From contig CALAVC010000088.1 of NCBI GenBank assembly GCA_937892095.1, positions 1 through 5,779 of the forward strand: a stretch of DNA of 5,779 bases, read 5' to 3'. Shown here piece by piece: positions 1 to 5,779 of the stretch; position 1 is the first letter of the stretch; each line of letters begins with the position of its first letter. The position numbers and the translations under genes are program-made. The notes under the pieces are model-generated. The model worked only from the letters and a program-made list of their open reading frames with translations. It ran no database searches and was not told where the DNA came from. This DNA comes from an uncultured Bacteroidales bacterium (GTDB lineage Bacteria > Bacteroidota > Bacteroidia > Bacteroidales > Marinilabiliaceae).

Positions 1-102
1 GAGCCTGTCTCTTCTGCCACCAAAGGTTGCGTTGTTTCGTTGCCTGTCGATGGCGTTCGCACTGGCGATAAGGTCTATTTGTGGGAAGAGGTCGGCAAGT
101 AG
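1..102 (+). CDS. C-terminal end of an unidentified protein (5' partial)
   Basis: Frame 1 is open from the first base to a TAG at 100-102 and gives 33 residues ending GDKVYLWEEVGK. The alternating hydrophobic and polar pattern (CVVSLPV, then DKVYLW) looks like beta strands, as in the last strands of a beta-sandwich or secreted domain. The codon choice (GTC, GCC, GGC) matches the downstream genes, which supports real coding. No catalytic or family motif lies in this short tail, so I do not assign a function. A -7 promoter box follows within 20 bp of the stop, so this gene probably ends a separate transcription unit, although no terminator hairpin is visible in the gap. Confidence 0.7.
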   Translation, partial: EPVSSATKGCVVSLPVDGVRTGDKVYLWEEVGK

Positions 103-120
103 GCTTTACAACATATTATG

Positions 121-128
121 TATCTTTG
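121..128 (+). promoter_or_regulatory. Putative Bacteroidota -7 promoter box (TATCTTTG)
   Basis: TATCTTTG matches the TAnnTTTG -7 element of the Bacteroidota primary sigma factor exactly. It lies between the stop of the upstream gene and the Dabb gene, about 26 nt before ATG 154. No TTG occurs at the expected 19-21 nt upstream, so the -33 half is weak or absent. If used, transcription would start around 133-137 and drive the Dabb gene and possibly the whole run through the EEP gene. Confidence 0.5.
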
Positions 129-153
129 CCCATCAATTTACACCATAAAAAAG

Positions 154-453
154 ATGATACGCCACATAGTTCTCTTCAAGGTTCGCGACAATGTCCCTGC
201 CGAACAAAAAGCTTCGCAACTCAAAACCCTCAAAGCCGACTTTGAAGCCCTCGTCGGGCAAATTCCCTCTCTGCGTAGCATTGAGATTGGCCTCAATGTC
301 AATCCGCAAGAAAAATTCGACCTATCGCTTACTGCCGTCTTCGACGATATGGCAGGTCTGCAAGCCTATGCTGTCGACCCTCGGCACGTTGCTGTCGCAT
401 CGCGCCTACGCCCCATTCTCGATGCACGTGCTTGCAACGACTATGAATTCTAA
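154..453 (+). CDS. Dabb (stress-responsive alpha/beta barrel) domain protein
   Basis: The 99-residue product begins MIRHIVLFKVRD, the typical first strand of Dabb proteins, which form small dimeric alpha+beta barrels. The usual order follows: a helix rich in Lys and Leu (about 16-35), a strand at 41-48 (RSIEIGLN), a strand at 56-64 (DLSLTAVF), a helix with Tyr72, Pro76 and His78 (family pattern YxxxPxH), and the C-terminal strand ending NDYEF. The length is normal for a stand-alone Dabb protein. The same frame stays open to an ATG at 118, but the 12 extra residues (MYLCPSIYTIKK) do not fit the family and that ATG lies upstream of the -7 box, so I chose ATG 154, which follows an A-rich stretch. 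Biochemical roles of bacterial Dabb proteins are mostly unknown; a substrate cannot be inferred here. Confidence 0.88.
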   Translation: MIRHIVLFKVRDNVPAEQKASQLKTLKADFEALVGQIPSLRSIEIGLNVNPQEKFDLSLTAVFDDMAGLQAYAVDPRHVAVASRLRPILDARACNDYEF

Positions 454-474
454 ATACCGACACTTTCTACTGCC

Positions 475-798
475 ATGAAACTATTCTTTTCCCTCCCAAA
501 GCATAAGGTCTTTGAATACAAGCCGTTGTACTACGACCCCGACAAAGAACGCATAGAACAGCGGCGCAAAGAACTCGGACTCACTTCCGACACGTCTCAG
601 TTGGCGGGCACGGGTGCCATGCTCCGCTCTGGTGCCATGCGCGCTCGCCACGACGAATTCCTACAGCAAATGGAAGATGATCGCCGACGACAGAAAGTTC
701 GTACCATGCTCTTCATCTTCATCTTCTCCCTCGTAGCCTACCTCGTTCTTAACGGTAGCCTCAGTTCCATCGTATCGTTCTTTATGCAAAATCAATAG
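475..798 (+). CDS. Small conserved-type single-pass membrane protein, function unknown
   Basis: The 107-residue protein has three parts. Residues 1-20 form a basic and aromatic start ending in KPLYY; residues 21-75 are strongly charged and probably helical (DPDKERIEQRRKELG near 21-35, EDDRRRQK near 67-74); residues about 77-103 form one hydrophobic helix (MLFIFIFSLVAYLVL). The Arg/Lys cluster directly before the helix predicts a cytoplasmic N-terminus by the positive-inside rule. From memory, short proteins with a YDPDKE-like segment and a C-terminal membrane helix are common hypothetical proteins in Bacteroidota, but I cannot confirm this without a search. The stop is separated from the mutL start by one base, so the two are likely translated in a coupled way. 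No enzymatic motif is visible. Confidence 0.8.
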   Translation: MKLFFSLPKHKVFEYKPLYYDPDKERIEQRRKELGLTSDTSQLAGTGAMLRSGAMRARHDEFLQQMEDDRRRQKVRTMLFIFIFSLVAYLVLNGSLSSIVSFFMQNQ

Positions 799-799
799 G

Positions 800-2641
800 A
801 TGCCAAGCAGCGTCATACACCTTCTCCCCGACTCCGTAGCCAACCAGATAGCAGCAGGTGAAGTCATTCAACGACCAGCCTCCGTCATAAAAGAACTAAT
901 GGAAAACGCTGTCGACGCAGGTGCCACCGAAATCGTTGTGTCTGTTCAAGATGCCGGACGCACTCAAATCTTGGTGCGCGACGACGGTTGTGGTATGACC
1001 GAAACCGATGCTCGACTTGCTTTCGAACGCCATGCAACCTCCAAAATCTCTGAGGCTGCCGATATATATAGGCTACACACCATGGGATTCCGTGGCGAAG
1101 CCCTCCCTTCAATCGCTGCCGTTGCTCAAGTCGACATGACAACTTGTCGCTCTGGCGAAGACGTTGGCACTCACCTTTACATATCTGCCTCCGAAGTGGT
1201 CGAGCAAGAACCTTGTCCAGCTCGGCAAGGCACACTCATTAGCGTGAAGAACATCTTCTTCAACCTGCCTGCTCGCCGGCGATTTCTTAAGTCCGACGCC
1301 ATAGAACTCAAACACATCTGTAATGAGTTCCTTCGCGTCTCGCTCGCTCACCCCGACGTCAACACGCAACTTTCGGCCGATGGACAACTGCTCTATAAAC
1401 TTCCTGCTGGCAACATACGCCAACGCTTCGGAGGACTCGGGCTGCGCCTCTCGCAACAACTACTTCCCGTCGAAACCGTTACCAGTATTGTCAAAATAAG
1501 TGGATTCGTTGGCACACCCGAATCAGCCAAAAAGAAAGGCGCTGAACAATATTTCTTCGCCAACAATCGCTATATGCGTAGCCCATATTTCCACAAGGCT
1601 GTACTTGAGGCATACAAAGGCATAATCCCACCCGACGAAGCCCCTGCCTACTTTATCTATTTCGAGGTCGACCCACAAGCAATGGACGTCAATGTTCATC
1701 CGCAGAAAACAGAAATAAAATTCGATGACGAACAGAATATTTGGCAAATCCTCAAGACAACCATAATCGCCAGCCTCAACGACAATAACATTCTACCCTC
1801 TATCGACTTCGAAAAGCAACCCATCGACGTGTCCTACTATTCCGCTTCCGAAGCCGAGCGACACTATAACCCATTTAACACCGACGCTTCAAACTATCGC
1901 GCCTACCCTCAACACTCCGACCCTGTCCCACAAGATTGGCAACAACTCTACGGGCAAATGGCGCAAGTCGTTGCCCCTACTCCTCAACCCACCACGGGCT
2001 ATACCCTATTCCCCTCTTCTGTCAACGCCAACCCCGATGAGCCTACAACTACAACGCAAGTGTCGGCTCTCTGTCCTCCACCCGCAGAGTTTAAGCAACA
2101 TGCCTTGCGATACATTCTGGTCTCTATTGCCGACGGATTGCTCCTTATTGACCAACATCGTGCCCACGAACGAATAATGTACGACCATTACAAACGTCGT
2201 CTCGATAGTGGAACCATCGAAAGCCAAATGCTCCTCTATCCCGAAAAAATAGTCATGAACATCGCCGATGCTTGTGTCGTGTCCGAAATAACAGACGAAC
2301 TTGCACACGTCGGCATCGATGCCTCCGTTACGGAAAATGTCGTTACTGTAACGTCTGCTCCTGCCCACATGCAGTCTTCCGATGTTCGCGACCTCATAGA
2401 ATGTCTCGCTTTCGATAGCCAAAACGGCTCAATCGACCTCCGACAAAACGTTCTCGATTATCTCGTAACTTGGCTTGCCAGTCGTAATTCCATACCCTAC
2501 GGACGCAACCTCTCGACCGACGAGATGGTCGACCTCTATAATCGGCTAATGACCTGCCCTCAGAAAAATCGCACTCCATCAGGCAAACCAACCTATCGCC
2601 TCCTAACCAATGCCGAAGTCGACTCTCTTCTCCGTTTCTAA
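800..2641 (+). CDS. mutL: DNA mismatch repair protein MutL
   Basis: MutL couples MutS mismatch recognition to strand processing. The 613-residue product has a complete N-terminal GHKL ATPase: IAAGEV (17-22), the catalytic region KELMENAVDAG with Glu32 and Asn36, DDGCGM (61-66), RHATSKI (77-83) and GFRGEAL (96-102). The transducer domain ends with VHPQKTEIKF, whose Lys303 matches the conserved ATP-contacting lysine. Residues about 335-430 are a low-complexity Pro/Gln/Thr-rich linker. The C-terminal dimerisation domain starts near 431 and contains DQHRAHERIMYD (451-462), a variant of the metal-binding DQHA(X)2E(X)4E motif. The other endonuclease motifs are not recognisable: ASRNSIPYG (560-568) lies where ACR-type sequence is expected, and a TPSGKPTY segment replaces CPHGRP. 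Length is normal for bacteria. ATG 800 starts one base after the previous stop and places the IAAGEV motif at the usual distance. Confidence 0.98.
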   Translation: MPSSVIHLLPDSVANQIAAGEVIQRPASVIKELMENAVDAGATEIVVSVQDAGRTQILVRDDGCGMTETDARLAFERHATSKISEAADIYRLHTMGFRGEALPSIAAVAQVDMTTCRSGEDVGTHLYISASEVVEQEPCPARQGTLISVKNIFFNLPARRRFLKSDAIELKHICNEFLRVSLAHPDVNTQLSADGQLLYKLPAGNIRQRFGGLGLRLSQQLLPVETVTSIVKISGFVGTPESAKKKGAEQYFFANNRYMRSPYFHKAVLEAYKGIIPPDEAPAYFIYFEVDPQAMDVNVHPQKTEIKFDDEQNIWQILKTTIIASLNDNNILPSIDFEKQPIDVSYYSASEAERHYNPFNTDASNYRAYPQHSDPVPQDWQQLYGQMAQVVAPTPQPTTGYTLFPSSVNANPDEPTTTTQVSALCPPPAEFKQHALRYILVSIADGLLLIDQHRAHERIMYDHYKRRLDSGTIESQMLLYPEKIVMNIADACVVSEITDELAHVGIDASVTENVVTVTSAPAHMQSSDVRDLIECLAFDSQNGSIDLRQNVLDYLVTWLASRNSIPYGRNLSTDEMVDLYNRLMTCPQKNRTPSGKPTYRLLTNAEVDSLLRF

Positions 2642-2656
2642 CACCTCCGCACACTT

Positions 2657-3478
2657 ATGAATTTCCCAAATCTAACACCCATAGTCAAAAACCTTCTGCT
2701 CATCAATTTTGTCCTCTTCTTTGCCGATTGGACTTTCAGTAGCAGTCTTCACCTCGACCTCGGAAATTATTTCGGTCTTCACTATGTCTCCGCTTCCAAT
2801 TTCGGCATTTGGCAGTTCATAACATACATGTTTATGCACTCCACTCTCTCGCATATCGTCTTCAATATGCTTTCCCTCTTCATATTCGGACCACTAATCG
2901 AGAACCGACTTGGCATGCGACGATTCGTTGTCTACTACCTCATCTGTGGCGTAGGCGCAGGACTTTTGCAACAACTCACCCTTTTCTTCGAAATTAAAAA
3001 CTTCGTTTCCTCTGTCGACACACTCCTTGCCGACCCCAACACTCAGACCATAACATCTTTCATCAGTGGTGTCGGACAACCATTCTCTCAAGAATCTTAC
3101 ATCGCTTGGCAAGGTTTTGTTAGCGAATACAATACTCTCACGCAAACCTCTTTTGCCGATGCACAAGCCCTTGCTCGCCATTTCTTCATCGACTACCAAC
3201 AACAATACATCGACTGCCATTGTATGGTCGGAGCTTCTGGTGCCATCTTTGGCATATTGCTCGCCGTCGGCATGCTCTTCCCCAATCTCCCACTCTATAT
3301 ATGGTTCATACCCATACCCATCAAAGCTAAGTGGTTCGTCTGTTTTTATGCCCTTTTCGAGCTCATCTTTGGTGTCGCCGACTTTCACTACGACAACGTT
3401 GCACATTGGGCTCACCTCGGTGGCATGATTTTCGGATTCCTTCTCCTCTATTGTTGGCGCAAAAATAGTGTCCTATGA
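2657..3478 (+). CDS. Rhomboid family intramembrane serine protease with long TM3-TM4 insertion
   Basis: Rhomboids cleave transmembrane substrates inside the membrane with a Ser-His dyad. Here the catalytic serine is Ser194 in GASGAIFG and the histidine is His253 in AHLGG. The oxyanion-site HxxxN motif is His66 and Asn70 (HIVFN). Six helices can be placed at about 10-28, 62-82, 89-110, 192-208, 224-240 and 248-266, which fits the GlpG-type core. The distance from Asn70 to Ser194 is 124 residues, against 51 in the next gene, so about 75 residues are inserted between helices 3 and 4. By GlpG topology this loop is periplasmic. It ends in DCHC (186-189) just before the active-site helix. The start lies 15 nt after the mutL stop, and the TGA overlaps the next start by 4 nt (ATGA). 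The natural substrate is unknown. Confidence 0.95.
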   Translation: MNFPNLTPIVKNLLLINFVLFFADWTFSSSLHLDLGNYFGLHYVSASNFGIWQFITYMFMHSTLSHIVFNMLSLFIFGPLIENRLGMRRFVVYYLICGVGAGLLQQLTLFFEIKNFVSSVDTLLADPNTQTITSFISGVGQPFSQESYIAWQGFVSEYNTLTQTSFADAQALARHFFIDYQQQYIDCHCMVGASGAIFGILLAVGMLFPNLPLYIWFIPIPIKAKWFVCFYALFELIFGVADFHYDNVAHWAHLGGMIFGFLLLYCWRKNSVL

Positions 3479-4314
3479 ACGACATACTCTCCGATCTCAA
3501 ATTCTCTTTTCAACGCGGAGGACTGCTCGTCAAGCTAATCTACATCAACGCATTCGCTTTCCTCCTTATCCGCTTGTCCGACATCCTCACATGGACAGGC
3601 TCAATACCTCATGCGTGGATACTATCCTACGTCGCCATGCCTCTCAATGGTGACATCATCTACCGACCATGGACACCACTAACCAACATCTTTGCCCACT
3701 ACGACCTAATCCACTTTCTCTGCAATATACTAAGTCTCTATTGGATCGGAAGACTATTTCTAAGCATATTCAATTCCAACGTCCGACTCTTCTACGCCTA
3801 TTTCTTGGGTGGGCTCGGTGGCAGTCTCGTAGCACTCCTTTTCTGTTTCGGAGCCAATGGGGTCTTGCTCGGAGCCTCAGGAGCCATAGTCTGTATGCTT
3901 GTTGCCGCTGCCATTACGGCTCCCCGTCAATCCGTCTGGCTCACATTCTTTGGCTACGTCCAGCTACGCTACGTCGCCATCGCTACTCTCGCTCTATTCT
4001 TCATTCTCATTGCTGGTATGCAAAATGTGGGTGGAAATCTCGCTCACCTTGGCGGAGCCCTCACTGGTTGGCTACTCGCTCTCTATTGGCAAAAACATCC
4101 TCAAGCACACACCACCGTTCCCTCTTTCGCTCGCAAGTCCATTCGTCGCAAGTCTCACATGTCAGTCTCGTTTAATCCCGATTGGCAATACAATGGTAGC
4201 CGTGCCGACCATAATCGTGAAGTCGACCGTATCCTCGAAAAAATTCATGCCAAAGGCTACGATAGTCTAACCGACAAAGAGAAAAAAACTCTCTTCGACG
4301 CCACGAATAAATGA
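3475..4314 (+). CDS. Rhomboid family intramembrane serine protease with C-terminal cytoplasmic tail
   Basis: This 279-residue protein is a second rhomboid with the full set of active-site residues: Ser135 in LLGASGA, His191 in LAHLGG, and His80/Asn84 in the HxxxN motif (HFLCN). The spacing from Asn84 to Ser135 (51) and from Ser135 to His191 (56) is close to GlpG, so it has the compact core without the insertion of its upstream neighbour. Helix 6 ends near residue 206. A basic linker follows (SFARKSIRRKS, 217-227), then a charged tail (about 247-279) reading REVDRILEKIHAKGYDSLTD and ending in DATNK. Tails of this kind recur on Bacteroidota rhomboids and probably form a small helical cytoplasmic domain of unknown role. 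Both ends have 4-nt ATGA overlaps, which suggests translational coupling with both neighbours. It may be an old duplicate of the upstream gene, but sequence similarity outside the motifs is low. Confidence 0.95.
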   Translation: MNDILSDLKFSFQRGGLLVKLIYINAFAFLLIRLSDILTWTGSIPHAWILSYVAMPLNGDIIYRPWTPLTNIFAHYDLIHFLCNILSLYWIGRLFLSIFNSNVRLFYAYFLGGLGGSLVALLFCFGANGVLLGASGAIVCMLVAAAITAPRQSVWLTFFGYVQLRYVAIATLALFFILIAGMQNVGGNLAHLGGALTGWLLALYWQKHPQAHTTVPSFARKSIRRKSHMSVSFNPDWQYNGSRADHNREVDRILEKIHAKGYDSLTDKEKKTLFDATNK

Positions 4315-5402
4315 AAATACTCCGTTTCCTATTTCAACACCTCATCAGTCTCTGTGCACTTCTCTTCGCCCTCATTGTCGTGGGTGTCGCACATTCCGTA
4401 TCTCTGCCACCGTCTGTCTTGCGTACGCTCTGCCTTTCGTGGTTTGCATTCCCATATCTTTGGCTCTCGCTATGCCTCGTCTCTCTTTTGCTCATCTATT
4501 TTCACCATACTCTTACAGCACTATTTTGCATAGCTGCTCTAATTTTCACGTCTCGTCCTGCATCACTTGTCATAGGCTTCGACACCCCAGATGACCTGCC
4601 CTCTGCCGATAGCATTTCTTCGTCCGACATTCACGTCCTCTCCTACAATGTCTCCTCGTTTGTCTATTCTCACGATCAGCCTCTCTACACTTCTCACCTC
4701 CAAGTAGCTCACCTCATCGATAGCCTCAATGCCGACATCGTCTGTCTGCAAGAAATTCCCAATGAGCGATTGTTCGACAAGCTTACCTCCGACACATTGA
4801 AAGCCGCCTTCGGTCGCTATCCATATCAGCTCACTTCGCAACACACCAACGGTTGTCAAATTGTTCTCTCACGCTTTCCCCTCACTCAGTTCCCCGACAC
4901 TCTCCACGGAGCTCTACTTTGCTCTGCCACACTCCCCACAGGACGCGACGTCTTACTCTTCAATTGCCACCTCGCCTCGCTCCGACTCTCCATCACACAA
5001 GTCGACGCCGTTACCCAACAGCACATGGATTCCACTCGCTCTGTCCGTCTCTACGAAACCTATAGTCGTCTTCGCAGTGCCTTTCTCAAACGCGAAAAAG
5101 AAGTAAACGACATAGCCCATCTTATCAACTCCGACACCTCTTCGTCCGACGTCATTGTCTGTGGCGACTTCAACGACACACCCATCTCCTACACCTATCA
5201 TACTTTCACTCATATCTCTCACCCTAAGCCACTCGTCGATGCTTTCCGCCCCCAGTACTACGGTCTTGCTCGCACCTATCGTGGCAATCTACCACCACTC
5301 CGCATTGACTTCCTTCTCTCCACCCTTCAACCCATTCACTACGTCGAGCACAACCTCCCGTCTTCCGACCATAAGGCCATAGAAGTCTATCTCCGTCCAT
5401 AA
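4311..5402 (+). CDS. Membrane-anchored endonuclease/exonuclease/phosphatase (EEP) family protein
   Basis: The 363-residue protein has three hydrophobic helices (about 11-30, 38-63 and 67-80) followed by a complete EEP (DNase I-like) domain from about 106. Motifs appear in the expected order: SYNV with Asn113, LQEI with metal-binding Glu148, NCHL with Asn218 and His220, GDFND with Asp286 and Asn288, RIDF with Asp333, and SSDHK with Asp353 and catalytic-type His354. Basic residues near the N-terminus (KILR) and an odd number of helices suggest the catalytic domain faces the periplasm. EEP proteins hydrolyse phosphodiester or phosphoester bonds in DNA, RNA, sphingolipids or inositol phosphates, and the motifs do not choose among these. 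The start overlaps the upstream rhomboid by 4 nt; the TAA is followed directly by an A-rich intergenic region with no clear terminator. It is likely the last gene of the operon. Confidence 0.93.
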   Translation: MKILRFLFQHLISLCALLFALIVVGVAHSVSLPPSVLRTLCLSWFAFPYLWLSLCLVSLLLIYFHHTLTALFCIAALIFTSRPASLVIGFDTPDDLPSADSISSSDIHVLSYNVSSFVYSHDQPLYTSHLQVAHLIDSLNADIVCLQEIPNERLFDKLTSDTLKAAFGRYPYQLTSQHTNGCQIVLSRFPLTQFPDTLHGALLCSATLPTGRDVLLFNCHLASLRLSITQVDAVTQQHMDSTRSVRLYETYSRLRSAFLKREKEVNDIAHLINSDTSSSDVIVCGDFNDTPISYTYHTFTHISHPKPLVDAFRPQYYGLARTYRGNLPPLRIDFLLSTLQPIHYVEHNLPSSDHKAIEVYLRP

Positions 5403-5534
5403 TTACCACAAAAAAACAATCGAGATGTCTTAAAAAAATCTTTGCAACTGTTGCAAGTCTCAAAAATGCTCCCTACCTTTGCAACGCTTTCGAGATGAAA
5501 GGAGACCTTCTTGGCAAGCTAAGCCTAAAACAAT
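5403..5534. other. Intergenic region between the EEP gene and the tRNA cluster
   Basis: These 132 bases hold no credible gene. The first 40 are A-rich (a run of seven A at 5410-5416 region and another at 5432-5438) without a stable GC-rich hairpin, so I cannot call an intrinsic terminator for the upstream operon. The middle holds the tRNA promoter and three copies of the palindrome TTGCAA (5442-5447, 5451-5456, 5479-5484). The remainder (about 5488-5534) would be the 5' leader of the tRNA transcript. Confidence 0.7.
5451..5481 (+). promoter_or_regulatory. Bacteroidota-type -33/-7 promoter of the tRNA cluster
   Basis: TTG at 5451-5453 is followed after 20 nt by TACCTTTG at 5474-5481, which matches the Bacteroidota consensus TTTG-N19-21-TAnnTTTG in both boxes and in spacing. 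The predicted start is near 5487-5492, giving a leader of about 45 nt before tRNA-Ser. A weaker box-like copy, AATCTTTG, lies at 5437-5444. Strong, consensus-like promoters are usual for stable RNA genes. Confidence 0.75.
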
Positions 5535-5622
5535 GGAGTGATGGGTGAGTGGCTTAAACCAACAGTTTGCTAAACTGTCGTACGGGATTACCGTACCGGG
5601 GGTTCGAATCCCCCTTACTCCG
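5535..5622 (+). tRNA. tRNA-Ser (anticodon GCU)
   Basis: The 88-nt sequence folds as a class II tRNA. The acceptor stem pairs GGAGTGA (5535-5541) with TTACTCC (5615-5621), with one G-T wobble. The anticodon stem ACAGT/ACTGT encloses loop TTGCTAA, placing anticodon GCT at 5569-5571, which reads AGC and AGU codons. The long variable arm is a 6-bp stem GTACGG/CCGTAC with loop GATTA, the hallmark of tRNA-Ser and related class II tRNAs. The T arm is GGGGG-TTCGAAT-CCCCC. The discriminator base is G5622, as expected for serine. CCA is not encoded, so it must be added after transcription. Confidence 0.97.
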
Positions 5623-5643
5623 CTCTTATCTCGTTAGCATGCT

Positions 5644-5718
5644 CGGGGTGTAGCGCAGCCCGGTTAGCGCATCTGCTTTGGGAGCAGAGGGTCCCGGGTT
5701 CGAATCCCGGTACCCCGA
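5644..5718 (+). tRNA. tRNA-Pro (anticodon UGG)
   Basis: The acceptor stem pairs CGGGGTG (5644-5650) with TACCCCG (5711-5717), including the C1-G72 pair typical of bacterial tRNA-Pro, and the discriminator is A5718. The anticodon stem TCTGC/GCAGA encloses loop TTTGGGA, giving anticodon TGG at 5679-5681, which reads CCA and, by wobble, other proline codons. The T arm is CCGGG-TTCGAAT-CCCGG. CCA is not encoded. It follows tRNA-Ser after 21 nt and probably shares its transcript. Confidence 0.97.
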
Positions 5719-5728
5719 CATAATAATC

Positions 5729-5779
5729 GCGGAAATAGCTCAGTTGGTAGAGCACAACCTTGCCAAGGTTGGGGTCGCG
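5729..5779 (+). tRNA. tRNA-Gly (anticodon GCC), 3' end cut by the window
   Basis: The sequence begins with acceptor strand GCGGAAA (5729-5735), then T-A and D stem GCTC/GAGC around the loop AGTTGGTA. The anticodon stem CAACC/GGTTG encloses TTGCCAA, placing anticodon GCC at 5762-5764 for GGC and GGU codons. The window ends in the T arm, so the 3' acceptor strand (expected TTTCCGC) and discriminator are not seen. It lies 10 nt after tRNA-Pro, close enough to be part of the same primary transcript. Confidence 0.93.

Noticed and set aside
2006..2422. A 138-codon open frame on the minus strand inside mutL
   Set aside because: It lies opposite the MutL linker and the C-terminal domain, has no family motif and no promoter, and is explained by codon bias.
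2894..3415. A 173-codon open frame on the minus strand inside the first rhomboid gene
   Set aside because: The + strand frame has all rhomboid catalytic motifs. The antisense product has no recognisable domain, and the C-rich third positions of the sense gene suppress antisense stops.
3669..4175. A 168-codon + strand frame overlapping the second rhomboid in another frame
   Set aside because: The product is a Ser/Arg/His-rich low-complexity shadow. The overlapped frame holds a full rhomboid with conserved active site.
4455..4462. A perfect -7 type box, TATCTTTG, inside the EEP gene
   Set aside because: There is no TTG 19-21 nt upstream, and it sits in the coding sequence of a membrane helix (Tyr-Leu-Trp), where chance matches are expected.
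373..5006. Nine GTCGAC sites (373, 911, 1130, 1667, 2528, 2618, 3014, 4222, 5001), far more than chance for a 6-mer
   Set aside because: All nine are in frame and encode Val-Asp with the favoured codons GTC and GAC, so codon bias explains them better than a motif with its own function.
5403..5440. Possible intrinsic terminator after the EEP gene
   Set aside because: There are A-rich runs but no GC-rich inverted repeat followed by a T tract, so the call is not supported.
5495..5548. A 17-codon frame starting in the tRNA leader (MKGDLLGKLSLKQWSDG)
   Set aside because: It runs into the acceptor and D arm of tRNA-Ser, has no ribosome binding site, and is too short to separate from chance.

Overview
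This window looks like a chromosomal housekeeping region from a member of the Bacteroidota, most likely order Bacteroidales. Three things suggest this. The gene order is mutL, two rhomboid proteases, then a membrane-anchored endonuclease/exonuclease/phosphatase protein. Upstream regions carry Bacteroidota-type promoter boxes (TAnnTTTG, once with a TTG 20 nt upstream). No gene start has a clear Shine-Dalgarno sequence. The genus cannot be fixed from the sequence alone.

Layout. Positions 1-102 are the C-terminal end of an unidentified protein. A -7 box at 121-128 then precedes a run of six genes, all on the + strand: a Dabb-domain protein (154-453), a small single-pass membrane protein (475-798), mutL (800-2641), a rhomboid protease with a long periplasmic insertion (2657-3478), a second rhomboid with a cytoplasmic C-terminal tail (3475-4314), and an EEP-family protein with three membrane helices (4311-5402). 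Gaps are 21, 1 and 15 nt, followed by two 4-nt ATGA overlaps, so these genes are probably co-transcribed and partly translationally coupled. After a 132-bp intergenic region with a good promoter comes a tRNA cluster: Ser(GCU), Pro(UGG), and Gly(GCC) cut off by the window end. No stretch over 300 bases lacks a gene.

How the genes relate. MutL serves DNA mismatch repair. The two rhomboids and the EEP protein are membrane or periplasm-facing proteins with no obvious biochemical link to MutL, so the grouping looks like conserved operon architecture and not a dedicated pathway. The tRNAs are a separate transcription unit.

I found no mobile element, CRISPR array, phage gene or defence system, and no convincing evidence of a new biological system. 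The points most worth a second look are the roughly 75-residue insertion with a Cys-His-Cys motif next to the active site of the first rhomboid, the incomplete endonuclease motifs in MutL, three palindromic TTGCAA copies around the tRNA promoter, and a strong C-over-G skew on the coding strand.
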